The translations under genes were made by a program, and so were the position numbers. The notes beneath the pieces were generated by a model, which was given only the letters and a program-made list of their open reading frames with translations, was not told where the DNA came from and did no database searches. Positions 10,082 through 20,579 of a stretch of DNA of 64,000 nucleotides are shown here, in pieces (positions within the stretch are counted from its first letter, which is position 1; the number at the start of each line of letters is the position of its first letter). This stretch comes from Paenibacillus rhizophilus (lineage in GTDB: Bacteria > Bacillota > Bacilli > Paenibacillales > Paenibacillaceae): assembly GCF_003854965.1 (NCBI RefSeq), contig NZ_RQPI01000001.1, forward strand, positions 558,001-622,000, given 5' to 3'.

Positions 10082-10534
10082 ATGAAGGAAATTCTTCGTG
10101 AAATTGGAATGATAGCAAGGGCATTAGATTCAATAAGTAATATAGAATTTAAAGAATATGACCTTACAAAAGGGCAGTATTTGTACCTTGTGCGAATATG
10201 TGAAAACCCAGGAATCATACAAGAAAAGTTAGCTGAGATGATAAAAGTAGATAGAACAACAGCAGCTCGTGCTATAAAAAAACTTGAAATTAATGGCTTT
10301 ATTGAAAAGAAAGAAGATAAACATAACAAAAAAATTAAAAAACTCTTTCCAACAGAGAACGGGAAAAATGTTTATCCTTTTATAAAAAGAGAAAATGATT
10401 ATTCCAATATCGTTGCATTAGAGGGGTTTTCTGAAAGAGAAGTAGAAACCATTTTCAATCTTCTTCAAAGAATAAGAAAAAATATAGAAAAAGACTGGGA
10501 ATTTGTAAAAAAGGGAAACGAGAGAAATTATTGA
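10082..10534 (+). CDS. MarR family transcriptional regulator
   Basis: A 150-residue winged-helix protein: LTKGQYLYLVRICENPGIIQEKLAEMIKVDRTTAARAIKKLEINGFIEKKED is the MarR DNA-binding core, with helices at both ends for dimerisation. ATG follows AAGGAG. It is markedly AT-rich compared with surrounding genes, as is paiA 26 bases downstream, which suggests joint acquisition from a Bacillus-like donor. Palindromes in its promoter suggest autorepression. Effector unknown. Confidence 0.88.
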   Translation: MKEILREIGMIARALDSISNIEFKEYDLTKGQYLYLVRICENPGIIQEKLAEMIKVDRTTAARAIKKLEINGFIEKKEDKHNKKIKKLFPTENGKNVYPFIKRENDYSNIVALEGFSEREVETIFNLLQRIRKNIEKDWEFVKKGNERNY

Positions 10535-10542
10535 TTCTATAA

Positions 10543-11079
<537 letters not shown>

Positions 11080-11381
11080 CATTTCTCTATAATGATATTC
11101 AGCTACCGGGAACGATAGCTGAATACAGACACGATGTCAGCCGTTCAGAAAGATCGGCTGCATTTGCTCACCTAACGGGGTTACGGATAACCCACTTGAC
11201 TTTAGACAAAAAGCAAACTTTACGAAAGTACAGAATCAATACCATACCAGCAGAGTTGGGGGTACAACACGTAGAGCCCGATAAGATTTTGATAAAGAAG
11301 TAACAGTGTATGGATTTACCGTATCAAGTTATCCTTTGGAACATAGAAAAAACTAACAGGACACAATATCTCAATAAAACA
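11080..11381. other. Non-coding stretch between paiA and the thiC terminator
   Basis: No supported gene. There is a hairpin TTCAGCTA / TAGCTGAA around 11099-11124 just after paiA, possibly its terminator although it lacks a U-tract. The rest looks like degraded sequence; no repeat or RNA was recognised. Confidence 0.5.
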
Positions 11382-11410
11382 GCGGCAGTCTATTTGCTTT
11401 AGACTGCCGC
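11382..11410. terminator. thiC terminator
   Basis: Stem GCGGCAGTCTA / TAGACTGCCGC, the same as the copy at 7593-7622. It lies downstream of thiC (minus strand). Confidence 0.8.
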
Positions 11411-11473
11411 TTCATGCATTACAACTTATGTTCAGGAGTTAACGCTTTTCTAGCTGGAAAGTTCGCTTAAATA

Positions 11474-13234
<1,761 letters not shown>

Positions 13235-13270
13235 TCATTATGAAGCGCCAGAGGAGGCCAGGTACGCAAA

Positions 13271-13298
13271 AAAGACCGCATCGAAAGAAGCGGTCTTT
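13271..13298 (-). terminator. Riboswitch expression-platform terminator
   Basis: Stem AAAGACCGC / GCGGTCTTT, followed on the minus strand by a U-run, between the TPP aptamer and thiC. Standard transcription attenuation for a TPP riboswitch. Confidence 0.85.
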
Positions 13299-13311
13299 GA
13301 ACATACAAAGC

Positions 13312-13404
13312 CTGTGACGATTCCTCCGCTGGCATTACCCAGATCAGGTATTACGGTCGATGGCATAAGGCCATCCTCTCAGCCCGGCTATTTCCGAGCT
13401 CCCG
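13312..13404 (-). ncRNA. TPP riboswitch (THI element)
   Basis: Read on the minus strand, the conserved THI-box segments are present: GGGCTGAGAGGA, then ACCTGATCTGGGTAATGCCA and GCGGAGGA. TPP binding should favour the downstream terminator and switch off thiC. No copy precedes the thiC fragment at 7639. Confidence 0.95.
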
Positions 13405-13456
13405 TGTCTATGATGTTGTCTTTAACAGAATATACTAATCGCTGGGAAAGTACAAG

Positions 13457-14395
13457 CTACTTTTGCTTTATTTTCCGCCGGATTTCAATCGCGGCTTCCA
13501 GTGATTTGACGGCCCGGTCCAAAGAAAGAAATGAATCCGTTCCCTGCCGGAAGCATTGCAGCGCGTGTTCCAGGCTGGCGGCATAAGGATTGGCTTCCTC
13601 CAGAACAAGGCGCCGCTCACCGGAGGCGGTGATTTCCATCAATACCGGATCGGAACGGTCTCCGCAGTCGCTTTCATGAAAGACCAGCTTTCCCGACTCG
13701 AAATAAGCCTCATAACCGACGGTAAAGGGGTACCCGTCAGGCATTCCGGAAGAAGAGACGATCTCCGCAAAAGTGCTTTCCCGCCGGAAGGCCGCCCGAA
13801 CCAACGACTGCCGCGCATCCTTATATTCCGTTCCCCAGGCGTATATCAGCTCCGGTGAATCCATAATCCCGTTAATAAAATCCAACTCATGAATCATGAG
13901 ATTCACGGGGTTGGTGTTCAAACCGAGATCGCCCCAAAGCGGGGGCGTCTCCCTTTTTAAAGTGAGGGACAACAGCTTGCCGTATGTACCCTTCAGGCAA
14001 GACTCAAGTAGATAGGCATAGGCCGGGTCAAAATGGATAAAACGGTTAACTAGCACTCTTTTACCGTATCGCCTTTCTGCATCCAGCATCGCCGCAGCCT
14101 CTTCCATGGAGCAGCATACGGGCGTTTCGCAGAACACATGCTTTCCATACTGAAGCGCTTTGACAGCAATCTCGCAGTGAAGAGAGGAAGGCAGGCACAG
14201 ATCAATGACATCAATGTCCGGATCGCGAAATATCTCCTCCATATCCCGGGTAATCTCTACTTTTAACTCTTGTTCCAATTGAGCCAGCTTGGTAAGGTTC
14301 CTGCCGAACACGACCACCCTTGAGGACAGATCCATGTTCTTCAGCAGACTGGCATGATACGCTCCGAATCCCGTGCCGAGTACGCCAATATTCAT
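13457..14395 (-). CDS. Gfo/Idh/MocA family oxidoreductase
   Basis: A 312-residue NAD(P)-dependent oxidoreductase. The Rossmann motif GVLGTGFGAYHASLL is at the N-terminus, then DVIDLCLPSSLHCEIAVKALQYGKHVFCETP (the EKP-like motif has E-T-P in place of EKP). These enzymes oxidise or reduce sugars, inositols and related compounds; the substrate is unknown. ATG 14395 is chosen because AAGGAG lies 9 bases upstream and the Rossmann strand starts immediately. It is divergent from a WYL regulator, which may control it. A fragment of a second copy lies at 8329-8422. Confidence 0.88.
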   Translation of the reverse strand: MNIGVLGTGFGAYHASLLKNMDLSSRVVVFGRNLTKLAQLEQELKVEITRDMEEIFRDPDIDVIDLCLPSSLHCEIAVKALQYGKHVFCETPVCCSMEEAAAMLDAERRYGKRVLVNRFIHFDPAYAYLLESCLKGTYGKLLSLTLKRETPPLWGDLGLNTNPVNLMIHELDFINGIMDSPELIYAWGTEYKDARQSLVRAAFRRESTFAEIVSSSGMPDGYPFTVGYEAYFESGKLVFHESDCGDRSDPVLMEITASGERRLVLEEANPYAASLEHALQCFRQGTDSFLSLDRAVKSLEAAIEIRRKIKQK

Positions 14396-14511
14396 AAATT
14401 CCAACTCCTTCAACCGTTCTCGCTCTATGATATACTTGAATTGTTGACAGCAGAGTGGCAATGATTTGAGTGTCTGAAAAATATTCTGTCCACAGCAAAA
14501 GGAGGCGCGCT

Positions 14512-15471
14512 ATGAGGCTGCATCGGTTGGTTGCGATTTTGCTGCTTCTGGAATCCAGAGGAAAATTAAAAGCGAAGGATCTGGCGGAAGCGCTGGAAAC
14601 CTCCGTCCGTTCGATTTATCGCGATGTGGATACACTGGCCGAAGCCGGTATTCCAATTGTCAGCGCTTCGGGACCTTCGGGCGGACTTTCGCTGATGGAA
14701 GGCTATACGGTCAATTTGAAAAGTCTGCATAATGACGATGTCGTTCACCTGTATCTGACGGGGCTCGGCATATACTCCGGCGCGGGAACCGAGTCCGGAC
14801 ACAAGCTCCAGAACGCGCTGCTGAAGCTGGAAAAAACGCTCCCGGACGCCTACAAGCCGGATCTGAATAAGGCGAAATCCCGGTTTTATTTTGACGATAC
14901 GCCCTGGTGGCGCGAACGCCCGAAGGTTCCCTGTCTGGAAAAGATCAGATCCGCACTTTGGAAATCGCACAAGCTGACGATTCACTACCGCAAGCCGGGA
15001 GGTGAGATGTCCGTCAGGAATGTGCGGCCCTATGGGCTGGTGGTGAAGCAGGGGGAATGGTACCACGCTGCTTACTGTGAGGAGGCGGAGGAGGTCCGTA
15101 TCTTCAAATGCGAGCGGATTGCGGAAGCCCGGAAGGCAGAGGGAGCGTACGAGATTCCCGCCGATTTCTCGCTGGAGGCGTATTGGAAAGAGCGGAACGA
15201 GTCCTTTAAGCTTTCGAGACAAGAGAGGGAGCAATATCCGGTCGTTCTCAGAGTGAAAGAGCCAAGCGTTAATTTGCAGGACAAGCTGGATATTCTGCAC
15301 GAAGCCTTGGATAAGGATACGGTTCTGCTGACAGTGAATATGTACGGGTATGAGGCGGCCTGCCGGGATGTGCTGGAGATTATCGGTTTTGCCGAGGTGA
15401 TTGCCCCGGAAGAGCTTCGGGCTTTTGTACGAAGAAAACTTTCGGAGCTGCAAAATTGGTATGCGAATTAA
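14512..15471 (+). CDS. YafY/YobV-type HTH and WYL domain regulator
   Basis: About 319 residues. N-terminal DeoR-like helix-turn-helix: LVAILLLLESRGKLKAKDLAEALETSVRSIYRDVDTLAEAGIPI. Residues ~140-220 form the WYL ligand-binding domain (LTIHYRKPGGEMSVRNVRPYGLVVKQGEWYHAAYC), followed by a WYL C-terminal extension. ATG 14512 follows AAAAGGAGG. Such proteins bind nucleic-acid-like or other small ligands and often regulate a divergent gene, here the oxidoreductase. Confidence 0.88.
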   Translation: MRLHRLVAILLLLESRGKLKAKDLAEALETSVRSIYRDVDTLAEAGIPIVSASGPSGGLSLMEGYTVNLKSLHNDDVVHLYLTGLGIYSGAGTESGHKLQNALLKLEKTLPDAYKPDLNKAKSRFYFDDTPWWRERPKVPCLEKIRSALWKSHKLTIHYRKPGGEMSVRNVRPYGLVVKQGEWYHAAYCEEAEEVRIFKCERIAEARKAEGAYEIPADFSLEAYWKERNESFKLSRQEREQYPVVLRVKEPSVNLQDKLDILHEALDKDTVLLTVNMYGYEAACRDVLEIIGFAEVIAPEELRAFVRRKLSELQNWYAN

Positions 15472-15478
15472 AAAAAAG

Positions 15479-15510
15479 GCCGTTCTCTCTCCCGAAAGAG
15501 GAAGAACGGC
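15479..15510. terminator. Bidirectional terminator
   Basis: Stem GCCGTTCT / AGAACGGC with an A-run on the left and a T-rich right side, between the convergent WYL regulator and SDR genes. Confidence 0.85.
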
Positions 15511-15534
15511 TTTCTTGGTCTTTTGCCGATTGCC

Positions 15535-16248
15535 TTAAATGATATGGTGTCCGCCGTCGACGTGAAGGACGCTTCCGGTCACAAAACCATTTTGGATGAG
15601 GTAAAGTACGCTTTGCGCGACATCTTCCGCTTTGCCCACCCGTTTTACCGGGAGTTTGTCTGCCACCGATGCATAGTAATCATTTCGCGCGCCCTCCGGC
15701 ATCTTACTTCTTGAAGGCGTATCAATGATACCCGGCGAGACGATATTCACCCGGATGGGAGCGAGCTCCAAAGCCAGGGTCTGGCCCAGATTGGAAACCG
15801 CTGCGTTGACTGCGCCCAGTACAGACGATCCGATCATCGCCTTGTAGGCGACTACGCCGGAGAATAGGGTAATGGAGCCGTTCGGTGACAATTTTGGCGC
15901 TCCGTATTTAGCGGCATAGTATTGACCCCAAAATTTGTTCTCGAACAACTGACGGGCTTGAGCTGTTTCCGTGTGGAGGAAGGACCCGCCGGAAGTTTCC
16001 GCGGCGCTGACCACCAGATGATCGAACGTGCCGGTTTTTTCGAAAAAGGATTGCACCTGCTGCTCATCCGTCGTATCCAGCGTATAAGCCGCTGTTTTGG
16101 CTCCCAGTTGTTCTTTCGCCTTTTGCAGTTTATCTTCCGAGCGGCTGGCAATGATCACTTCTGCACCAAGCGCAATGGCCTGCTTAGCTGTTTCCAAACC
16201 GATGCCTGAGCTTCCGCCGATAATTACAACTTTTTGATTCTGCAACAT
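15535..16248 (-). CDS. SDR family oxidoreductase lacking canonical Tyr-Lys
   Basis: A 237-residue short-chain dehydrogenase fold. The cofactor motif GGSSGIGLETAK is at residues ~11-22, then LVVSAAE in place of NNAG, and the C-terminal SPGIIDTPSR and GSVLHVDGG. At the YxxxK position it reads SSVLGAVNAAV, so catalytic Tyr and Lys are absent. A known SDR subgroup with GAVNAA/AAINGA shares this feature. It forms an operon with the MdaB-like gene, divergent from an HxlR regulator, as in electrophile or quinone response loci. Confidence 0.88.
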   Translation of the reverse strand: MLQNQKVVIIGGSSGIGLETAKQAIALGAEVIIASRSEDKLQKAKEQLGAKTAAYTLDTTDEQQVQSFFEKTGTFDHLVVSAAETSGGSFLHTETAQARQLFENKFWGQYYAAKYGAPKLSPNGSITLFSGVVAYKAMIGSSVLGAVNAAVSNLGQTLALELAPIRVNIVSPGIIDTPSRSKMPEGARNDYYASVADKLPVKRVGKAEDVAQSVLYLIQNGFVTGSVLHVDGGHHII

Positions 16249-16259
16249 AAATTTTCCTC

Positions 16260-16829
16260 CTAATTATTGATCGGTTGATTAACACTCAATACTTCTTGCA
16301 GATGGGCTTCCAATCCGGACAGATAGTGATCCAGTCTCGGATTTTTGATAACATCGTAGCAAGCGAAGCTCTTTAAAGGCTCCATGCCGAGAAATTTCTG
16401 CACACGATGCAGATGAGCGAGAGCATCGTCGAGCTTTTCCCCTTTAAAAAACTGCGATGGATCGCCAAATGCGTATTCCGGAGCGTTCCAGGTCGTCGAT
16501 AACATATATTTTTTGCCGGTTAATAAACCGCCTTCTCCATACTGGTCTCCCCCCTTGAAAAATACACCGTACTCATAGACTTCATCCATATAGGTTTTGA
16601 GCAGCCCGGGAACACTGAACCAGTAGATGGGCGTTTGGTAAATGACAACATCGGCCCAAATAAACTTCTGATGCTCCTCTTCATTGTTGTATCCGTTTTG
16701 AATAATGGTTGTTCGCACGTTGTTCTTTTCACTTAAAATACTTACCATCCGATCCACCAGGGTCTGGTTCAATTTCCCCTCCGAGGCCCCGTATTTTTCA
16801 TGGCCATTGATGATCAGAATATTTTTCAT
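16260..16829 (-). CDS. mdaB: MdaB-like NAD(P)H quinone reductase
   Basis: A 189-residue flavodoxin-fold protein: IINGHEKYGASEGKLNQTLVD near the N-terminus (FMN phosphate site), VIYQTPIYWFSVPGLLKTYMDEV in the middle, and LSTTWNAPEYAFG. MdaB-type enzymes use FAD/FMN for two-electron reduction of quinones, protecting against oxidative stress. It is the first gene of an operon with the SDR 11 bases downstream. Likely repressed or activated by the divergent HxlR regulator. Confidence 0.88.
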   Translation of the reverse strand: MKNILIINGHEKYGASEGKLNQTLVDRMVSILSEKNNVRTTIIQNGYNNEEEHQKFIWADVVIYQTPIYWFSVPGLLKTYMDEVYEYGVFFKGGDQYGEGGLLTGKKYMLSTTWNAPEYAFGDPSQFFKGEKLDDALAHLHRVQKFLGMEPLKSFACYDVIKNPRLDHYLSGLEAHLQEVLSVNQPINN

Positions 16830-16987
16830 TCTTCTCCGTCTCCTTTATTTGTTTAATCACAATGTTATTATATATGTAGTTAATTCATTGTGGGAAGTAG
16901 TGATATTTAATTCATATAGTTTCCCGAAATATACTTTTGTGATATGATTGGCTATACTAAGTAAAATTTTTTATGGAGGATGTTTCG

Positions 16988-17326
16988 ATGAGCGAGAGTG
17001 AACCGATTGTTCTAACCAAAGGAACGCCGGGCGAATCATGCCCCATTGCCAAAACACTGGACGTGATCGGGACGAAATGGACCTTTTTAATTATCCGGGA
17101 CCTGCTGATTGAAGGGACGATGCGTTTCAGCGATCTGCTGAAATCCATGGACGGAATTAGTCCGAAGACACTGTCGCTCCGTCTTAAAGAGCTGGAAGAG
17201 CACGGGGTCTTGGAACGCAAGGTATTTCCTGAAGTTCCTCCGCGCGTAGAATATACGATTACGGAGAAAGGGAAACGGCTGGAAGGGATTTTTATTGAGT
17301 TAAAAAGATTTGGGCTGAATTTGTAA
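16988..17326 (+). CDS. HxlR family transcriptional regulator
   Basis: About 112 residues. CPIAKTLDVIGTKWTFLIIRDLL followed by RFSDLLKSMDGISPKTLSLRLKELEEHGVLERKVFPEVPPRVEYTIT is the HxlR winged helix. The leading Cys (in ESCPIAK) is the usual redox or electrophile-sensing residue. ATG 16988 lies 8 bases after GGAGG and is preferred over ATG 16973. The divergent arrangement points to control of the mdaB-SDR operon. Confidence 0.9.
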   Translation: MSESEPIVLTKGTPGESCPIAKTLDVIGTKWTFLIIRDLLIEGTMRFSDLLKSMDGISPKTLSLRLKELEEHGVLERKVFPEVPPRVEYTITEKGKRLEGIFIELKRFGLNL

Positions 17327-17367
17327 TCCAATACGGCAGTTGATGGTCCTCATTATCGCTGCACAAA

Positions 17368-17395
17368 AAAGACCGTTTCGTATGAAACGGTCTTT
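17368..17395 (+). terminator. Terminator after hxlR
   Basis: Stem AAAGACCGTTTC / GAAACGGTCTTT with a short TATG-type loop. A-run before it and T-run within it allow use in both directions. Confidence 0.85.
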
Positions 17396-17452
17396 ACAGG
17401 TTCATAGAGGCAAAGATTGGGGAAGGGAGGGGATAGCGGAATAGTCGCACGC

Positions 17453-17620
17453 TTACCCAGCCTGTTTGCCCTGGCACTTCTTGCATACCGTCAGCTTTTC
17501 GCCTTGAAGTCCTTTAGCGATGTACAACAATTTGATCCGTGTGCTGCCGCACAGAGGACAAGTGCCTCTAGCCCGGGAAGGCATCCGCCAGAGCGCTTTG
17601 CCGCGCTTGTTTTTAGCCAT
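17453..17620 (-). CDS. Small zinc-ribbon protein (55 residues)
   Basis: A short basic protein. The N-terminus MAKNKRGKALWRMPSRARG is Lys/Arg-rich, and two CxxC knuckles follow: CPLCGSTRIK at residues 21-24 and CKKC at 46-49, spaced like a zinc ribbon. ATG follows AGAGGTGG. The layout resembles small ribosome-associated or RNA-binding zinc ribbon proteins, but I do not recognise a named family. It is transcribed opposite to both neighbours. Confidence 0.8.
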   Translation of the reverse strand: MAKNKRGKALWRMPSRARGTCPLCGSTRIKLLYIAKGLQGEKLTVCKKCQGKQAG

Positions 17621-17776
17621 ATTCGATTCCACCTCTGCCCATAACTTGATCTCGCTGTTATTCTATGCGGGCAGGAGGCAAGCGGTTCGGCGTGGCGGTT
17701 TTTAGTATGTTATTTAATGGCTTTCGATATGGTGGCCAAGTCTGGTCATGGAGCATATTTCTTTTCAGGTTTACGA

Positions 17777-17822
17777 TTGTGGTTTCCAACATCTTACACT
17801 ATAATTAGTACCAGGTACTAAT
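17777..17822 (+). promoter_or_regulatory. fabH promoter with FapR operator
   Basis: Promoter TTGTGG (17777) - 17 bases - TATAAT (17800-17805). Directly on the -10 and start site is ATTAGTACCAGGTACTAAT (17804-17822), a palindrome with perfect 9-base arms around one base. It matches the FapR operator consensus of Bacilli. Malonyl-CoA would relieve repression. Confidence 0.88.
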
Positions 17823-17854
17823 AGTGGGTTATAATTCTATATGAGGTGATCCGG

Positions 17855-18862
17855 ATGGCAGGAGCAAGAATAACCGCAATAGGAAGTTACGTGCCCGACA
17901 AAAGATTAACCAATTCTGGTCTGGAGCGGATGGTAGACACGAATAATGAATGGATTATTCAAAGAACCGGAATACAAGAACGCAGAATTAGCCGTCCGGA
18001 TGAATTCACCAGCGATTTATGCGTCGCTGCCGTAAGGAATTTAATTGAGAGATTCAATAAAACGGTAGAAGACGTAGATATGGTTATCGTGGCAACCAGT
18101 ACCCCGGATTTTACGTTCCCCTCGGTTGCCAGCCTTGTGCAGGACCGATTGCAGATCGCCCGGACGGGAGCGATGGATCTAAGCGCGGCATGCTCGGGAT
18201 TTGTCTATGCACTGCATGTTGCGCACAGTTTGATTTCATCCGGACTTCACAAGAAAATACTCGTCATCGGCGCGGACACAATGTCCAAAATCACGGATTA
18301 CACCGATCGGACCACCTGTGTGCTATTTGGTGACGGTGCCGGCGCCGTGCTGGTCGAACAGGATGACCATTTTCAAAGCTTCATGGGGTATCACCTCGAA
18401 AGTGACGGGAGCGGGGCGCATCATGTGTACCGCGCTAATTTAGCGAATAAAGTCAAGGAAATTGAATTAGTCGATACAAGAAGCCTTGTGCAAAATGGCC
18501 GTGAAGTATACCGATGGGCGGTCCGGAATATTCCGGGCGGGATCAAAGAACTTTTAAAGAAAACGGACATGACCATCGACGAAGTGGACTGGTTCATCCC
18601 ACATAGCGCCAACCTGCGAATCATCGAGCCGATCTGTGAAAAAATAGGCCACCCGTTGGACAAGACACTGTACAGCTTAGTCCATTTCGGGAATACTTCG
18701 GCTGCGACCATTCCATTATCTCTTGATCTTGGCATTCGCGATGGAAAAGTTAAAAATGGGGACCGGGTTCTTTTGTACGGCTTTGGCGCAGGGTTGACTC
18801 ATGCCGGGCAGGTTATGGAGCTGAGATTGGATGAACAAGTTGCGGCGCCGGAGCCTTTGTGA
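17855..18862 (+). CDS. fabH: Beta-ketoacyl-ACP synthase III
   Basis: A 335-residue KAS III that starts fatty acid synthesis by condensing a (branched) acyl-CoA with malonyl-ACP. The catalytic triad is visible: Cys113 in LSAACSGFVYA, His in WFIPHSANLRI, and Asn in HFGNTSAAT. The N-terminal ITAIGSYVPDKRLTN and NEWIIQRTGI are family signatures. ATG 17855 follows GAGGTG by 6 bases and is preferred over GTG 17846. It is monocistronic with its own FapR operator, like B. subtilis fabHB. Confidence 0.93.
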   Translation: MAGARITAIGSYVPDKRLTNSGLERMVDTNNEWIIQRTGIQERRISRPDEFTSDLCVAAVRNLIERFNKTVEDVDMVIVATSTPDFTFPSVASLVQDRLQIARTGAMDLSAACSGFVYALHVAHSLISSGLHKKILVIGADTMSKITDYTDRTTCVLFGDGAGAVLVEQDDHFQSFMGYHLESDGSGAHHVYRANLANKVKEIELVDTRSLVQNGREVYRWAVRNIPGGIKELLKKTDMTIDEVDWFIPHSANLRIIEPICEKIGHPLDKTLYSLVHFGNTSAATIPLSLDLGIRDGKVKNGDRVLLYGFGAGLTHAGQVMELRLDEQVAAPEPL

Positions 18863-18925
18863 AAAATACGGAAATAGGCCGACTGTGAAGGTAAACAGAC
18901 CGATCAAGCGGCCATTTTCGCCCTG

Positions 18926-18964
18926 AAAAAACAGCGTATAACATATATTATACGCTGTTTTTGA
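18926..18964. terminator. Bidirectional terminator
   Basis: Long A/T-flanked stem AAAAACAGCGTATA / TATACGCTGTTTTT between the convergent fabH and propeller genes. Confidence 0.9.
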
Positions 18965-19026
18965 TTTTAGCGATTTTTATCAAGGCGAATGGAGAAGTGG
19001 ACGGGCGGATTTGCTCCATTTTTTGA

Positions 19027-20346
19027 CTATTTCAACGATTTCGGAAGAGCGGCTGCGAATATTCCATTGTTCGTCTGAACGAGCAGCATGCCATCGACCA
19101 TATAGGCGTTGCCGATCTCGGTAGCTTTCGTTGAGATACGTCCGAGCCTTTTGCCTGTCTCTGCCTTTATCAAGTAAAAGTCTCCGTTGTCCAAACTGGC
19201 GAATACGCCCCTGCCTAAAGTTTGAACACGCGATACGGGACTCGGAAAGCCGCCGTAGGAAACCGCGCTAAGATCATCTGATTTTACTCCGATCAATTCG
19301 GTTCCCTGTGCAAAGAAGGCCATTCCGTTGTTCGGACCGGCGAGCCATTTCCCAAACTGAACATAGCTGACAGGTTCTGCGTTGCTGTCTTGATCCAAAG
19401 TGTAGCGGCGAAGGATGGCTTCATTCTTATCGAGATTGCCGTCGGCTGTATAGAGATAGGGGCCCGTGATGGCGGTATAGCTGTTACCCAGTCGGCTTAC
19501 ATCATTAAGAGGGGTGTAGTTCTCTGTTCTGCTCACCTTTCCGGTTCGGAGATTCAGCTGAACCCATGTAACCAAATAACCGGGAGCCGCCACACCGCCG
19601 GTAACCGTTGAAAGGTCTGGCTGCCGGCGCATCGTAAGCTGGCCATTCCGGTAGGCGAGGAAGGAGTAGACGCCCTCAGTTCTCCACCGTTGTTTGCCGG
19701 TAGCGGGATCAAGGCCGAAAAATTGCGTCCGGTAATTATCGACGGTACTGGAGACTACGAGTAATCCGTCATATTGGCCGATCACGGAGCCTGCGTACAT
19801 GCTCAATGCTTTGTTCTCCCATTTTTTCTTGCCGTTAGAAGGGTTGTAGGCGGCAAGCCCGCCGTTCTCGTTAAAATAAATCAAGCTCCGGTTTACAAGT
19901 TCGGCATGCGCTCCGACCTCCGAGGGAGAATTAACCCCTTTCGTTCTCCAGATTATCTTGCCTCTTCGGGCATCCGCCCGTACCAGATCGCCCCCGTTTG
20001 TGATGTAAAAGACGGAATTGTTAGTTATTACTTCGGGGGACTGTCCTTCCGGGATGGACCATTTCAACTTGCCTGTTGCGAGATCCGCCGCCATGAGCTT
20101 GCCGCTCGCAGCATAATACACAAGGCCGTTCGACACGGGGGCCTGCTGATCATAAAGTCTGGTTTCGTTTGTTTTGGCCTGCCAGATCGGCTTGAGTACA
20201 GGGGTTGCGGAGTCGGCCGCTTTGGAAACGGAGGGGGTTTTATCCCCTATGGTTTCTGCTGCGGCGATGTGTCCGTAAAGTCCGTCACCTCCAGTAAGCA
20301 GAGCTGCGGCGAGCAGTGCGTTCATGATAATAGCCGTTTTTTTCAA
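19027..20346 (-). CDS. Secreted PQQ-type beta-propeller repeat protein
   Basis: About 439 residues. A signal peptide (KKTAIIMNALLAAALLTGG) ends near IAAAE, then six or more repeats of the PQQ/YncE propeller type, for example KLMAADLATGKLKWSIPEG, DLVRADARRGKIIWRTKG, LAAYNPSNGKKKWENKA and FFGLDPATGKQRWRTEG. It is extracellular and probably a structural or scaffolding domain; no enzyme active site was seen. TTG 20346 is chosen because AAGGAG lies 9 bases upstream and the signal peptide begins there. ATGs at 20370 and 20355 are alternatives. Confidence 0.8.
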   Translation of the reverse strand: MKKTAIIMNALLAAALLTGGDGLYGHIAAAETIGDKTPSVSKAADSATPVLKPIWQAKTNETRLYDQQAPVSNGLVYYAASGKLMAADLATGKLKWSIPEGQSPEVITNNSVFYITNGGDLVRADARRGKIIWRTKGVNSPSEVGAHAELVNRSLIYFNENGGLAAYNPSNGKKKWENKALSMYAGSVIGQYDGLLVVSSTVDNYRTQFFGLDPATGKQRWRTEGVYSFLAYRNGQLTMRRQPDLSTVTGGVAAPGYLVTWVQLNLRTGKVSRTENYTPLNDVSRLGNSYTAITGPYLYTADGNLDKNEAILRRYTLDQDSNAEPVSYVQFGKWLAGPNNGMAFFAQGTELIGVKSDDLSAVSYGGFPSPVSRVQTLGRGVFASLDNGDFYLIKAETGKRLGRISTKATEIGNAYMVDGMLLVQTNNGIFAAALPKSLK

Positions 20347-20437
20347 TGAGTTCATCTCCTTGTTATTCATCTATAGGTTTGACTCCCGAAGCGGTGAGTA
20401 AGTTGCTATATATGGAAAATAAATACATGAAGCAAAA

Positions 20438-20469
20438 TAAGTTAACATAACAAATATTATGTTAACTTA
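20438..20469. promoter_or_regulatory. Large perfect dyad between divergent genes
   Basis: Inverted repeat TAAGTTAACATAA - caaata - TTATGTTAACTTA with 13-bp perfect arms. It lies about 90 bases before the propeller gene and 110 before the 20580 gene. Probably an operator for an unidentified regulator; it lacks the U-tract of a terminator. Confidence 0.6.
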
Positions 20470-20579
20470 AATGAAAGAGAACACTGAATTGCGCGATATC
20501 GAATCAGATTGGACCAAACCGGGTAAGAAAGAAGAGAACATTAAATCTTATCACAGCAGGATAAAAGGAGGATCACCTA

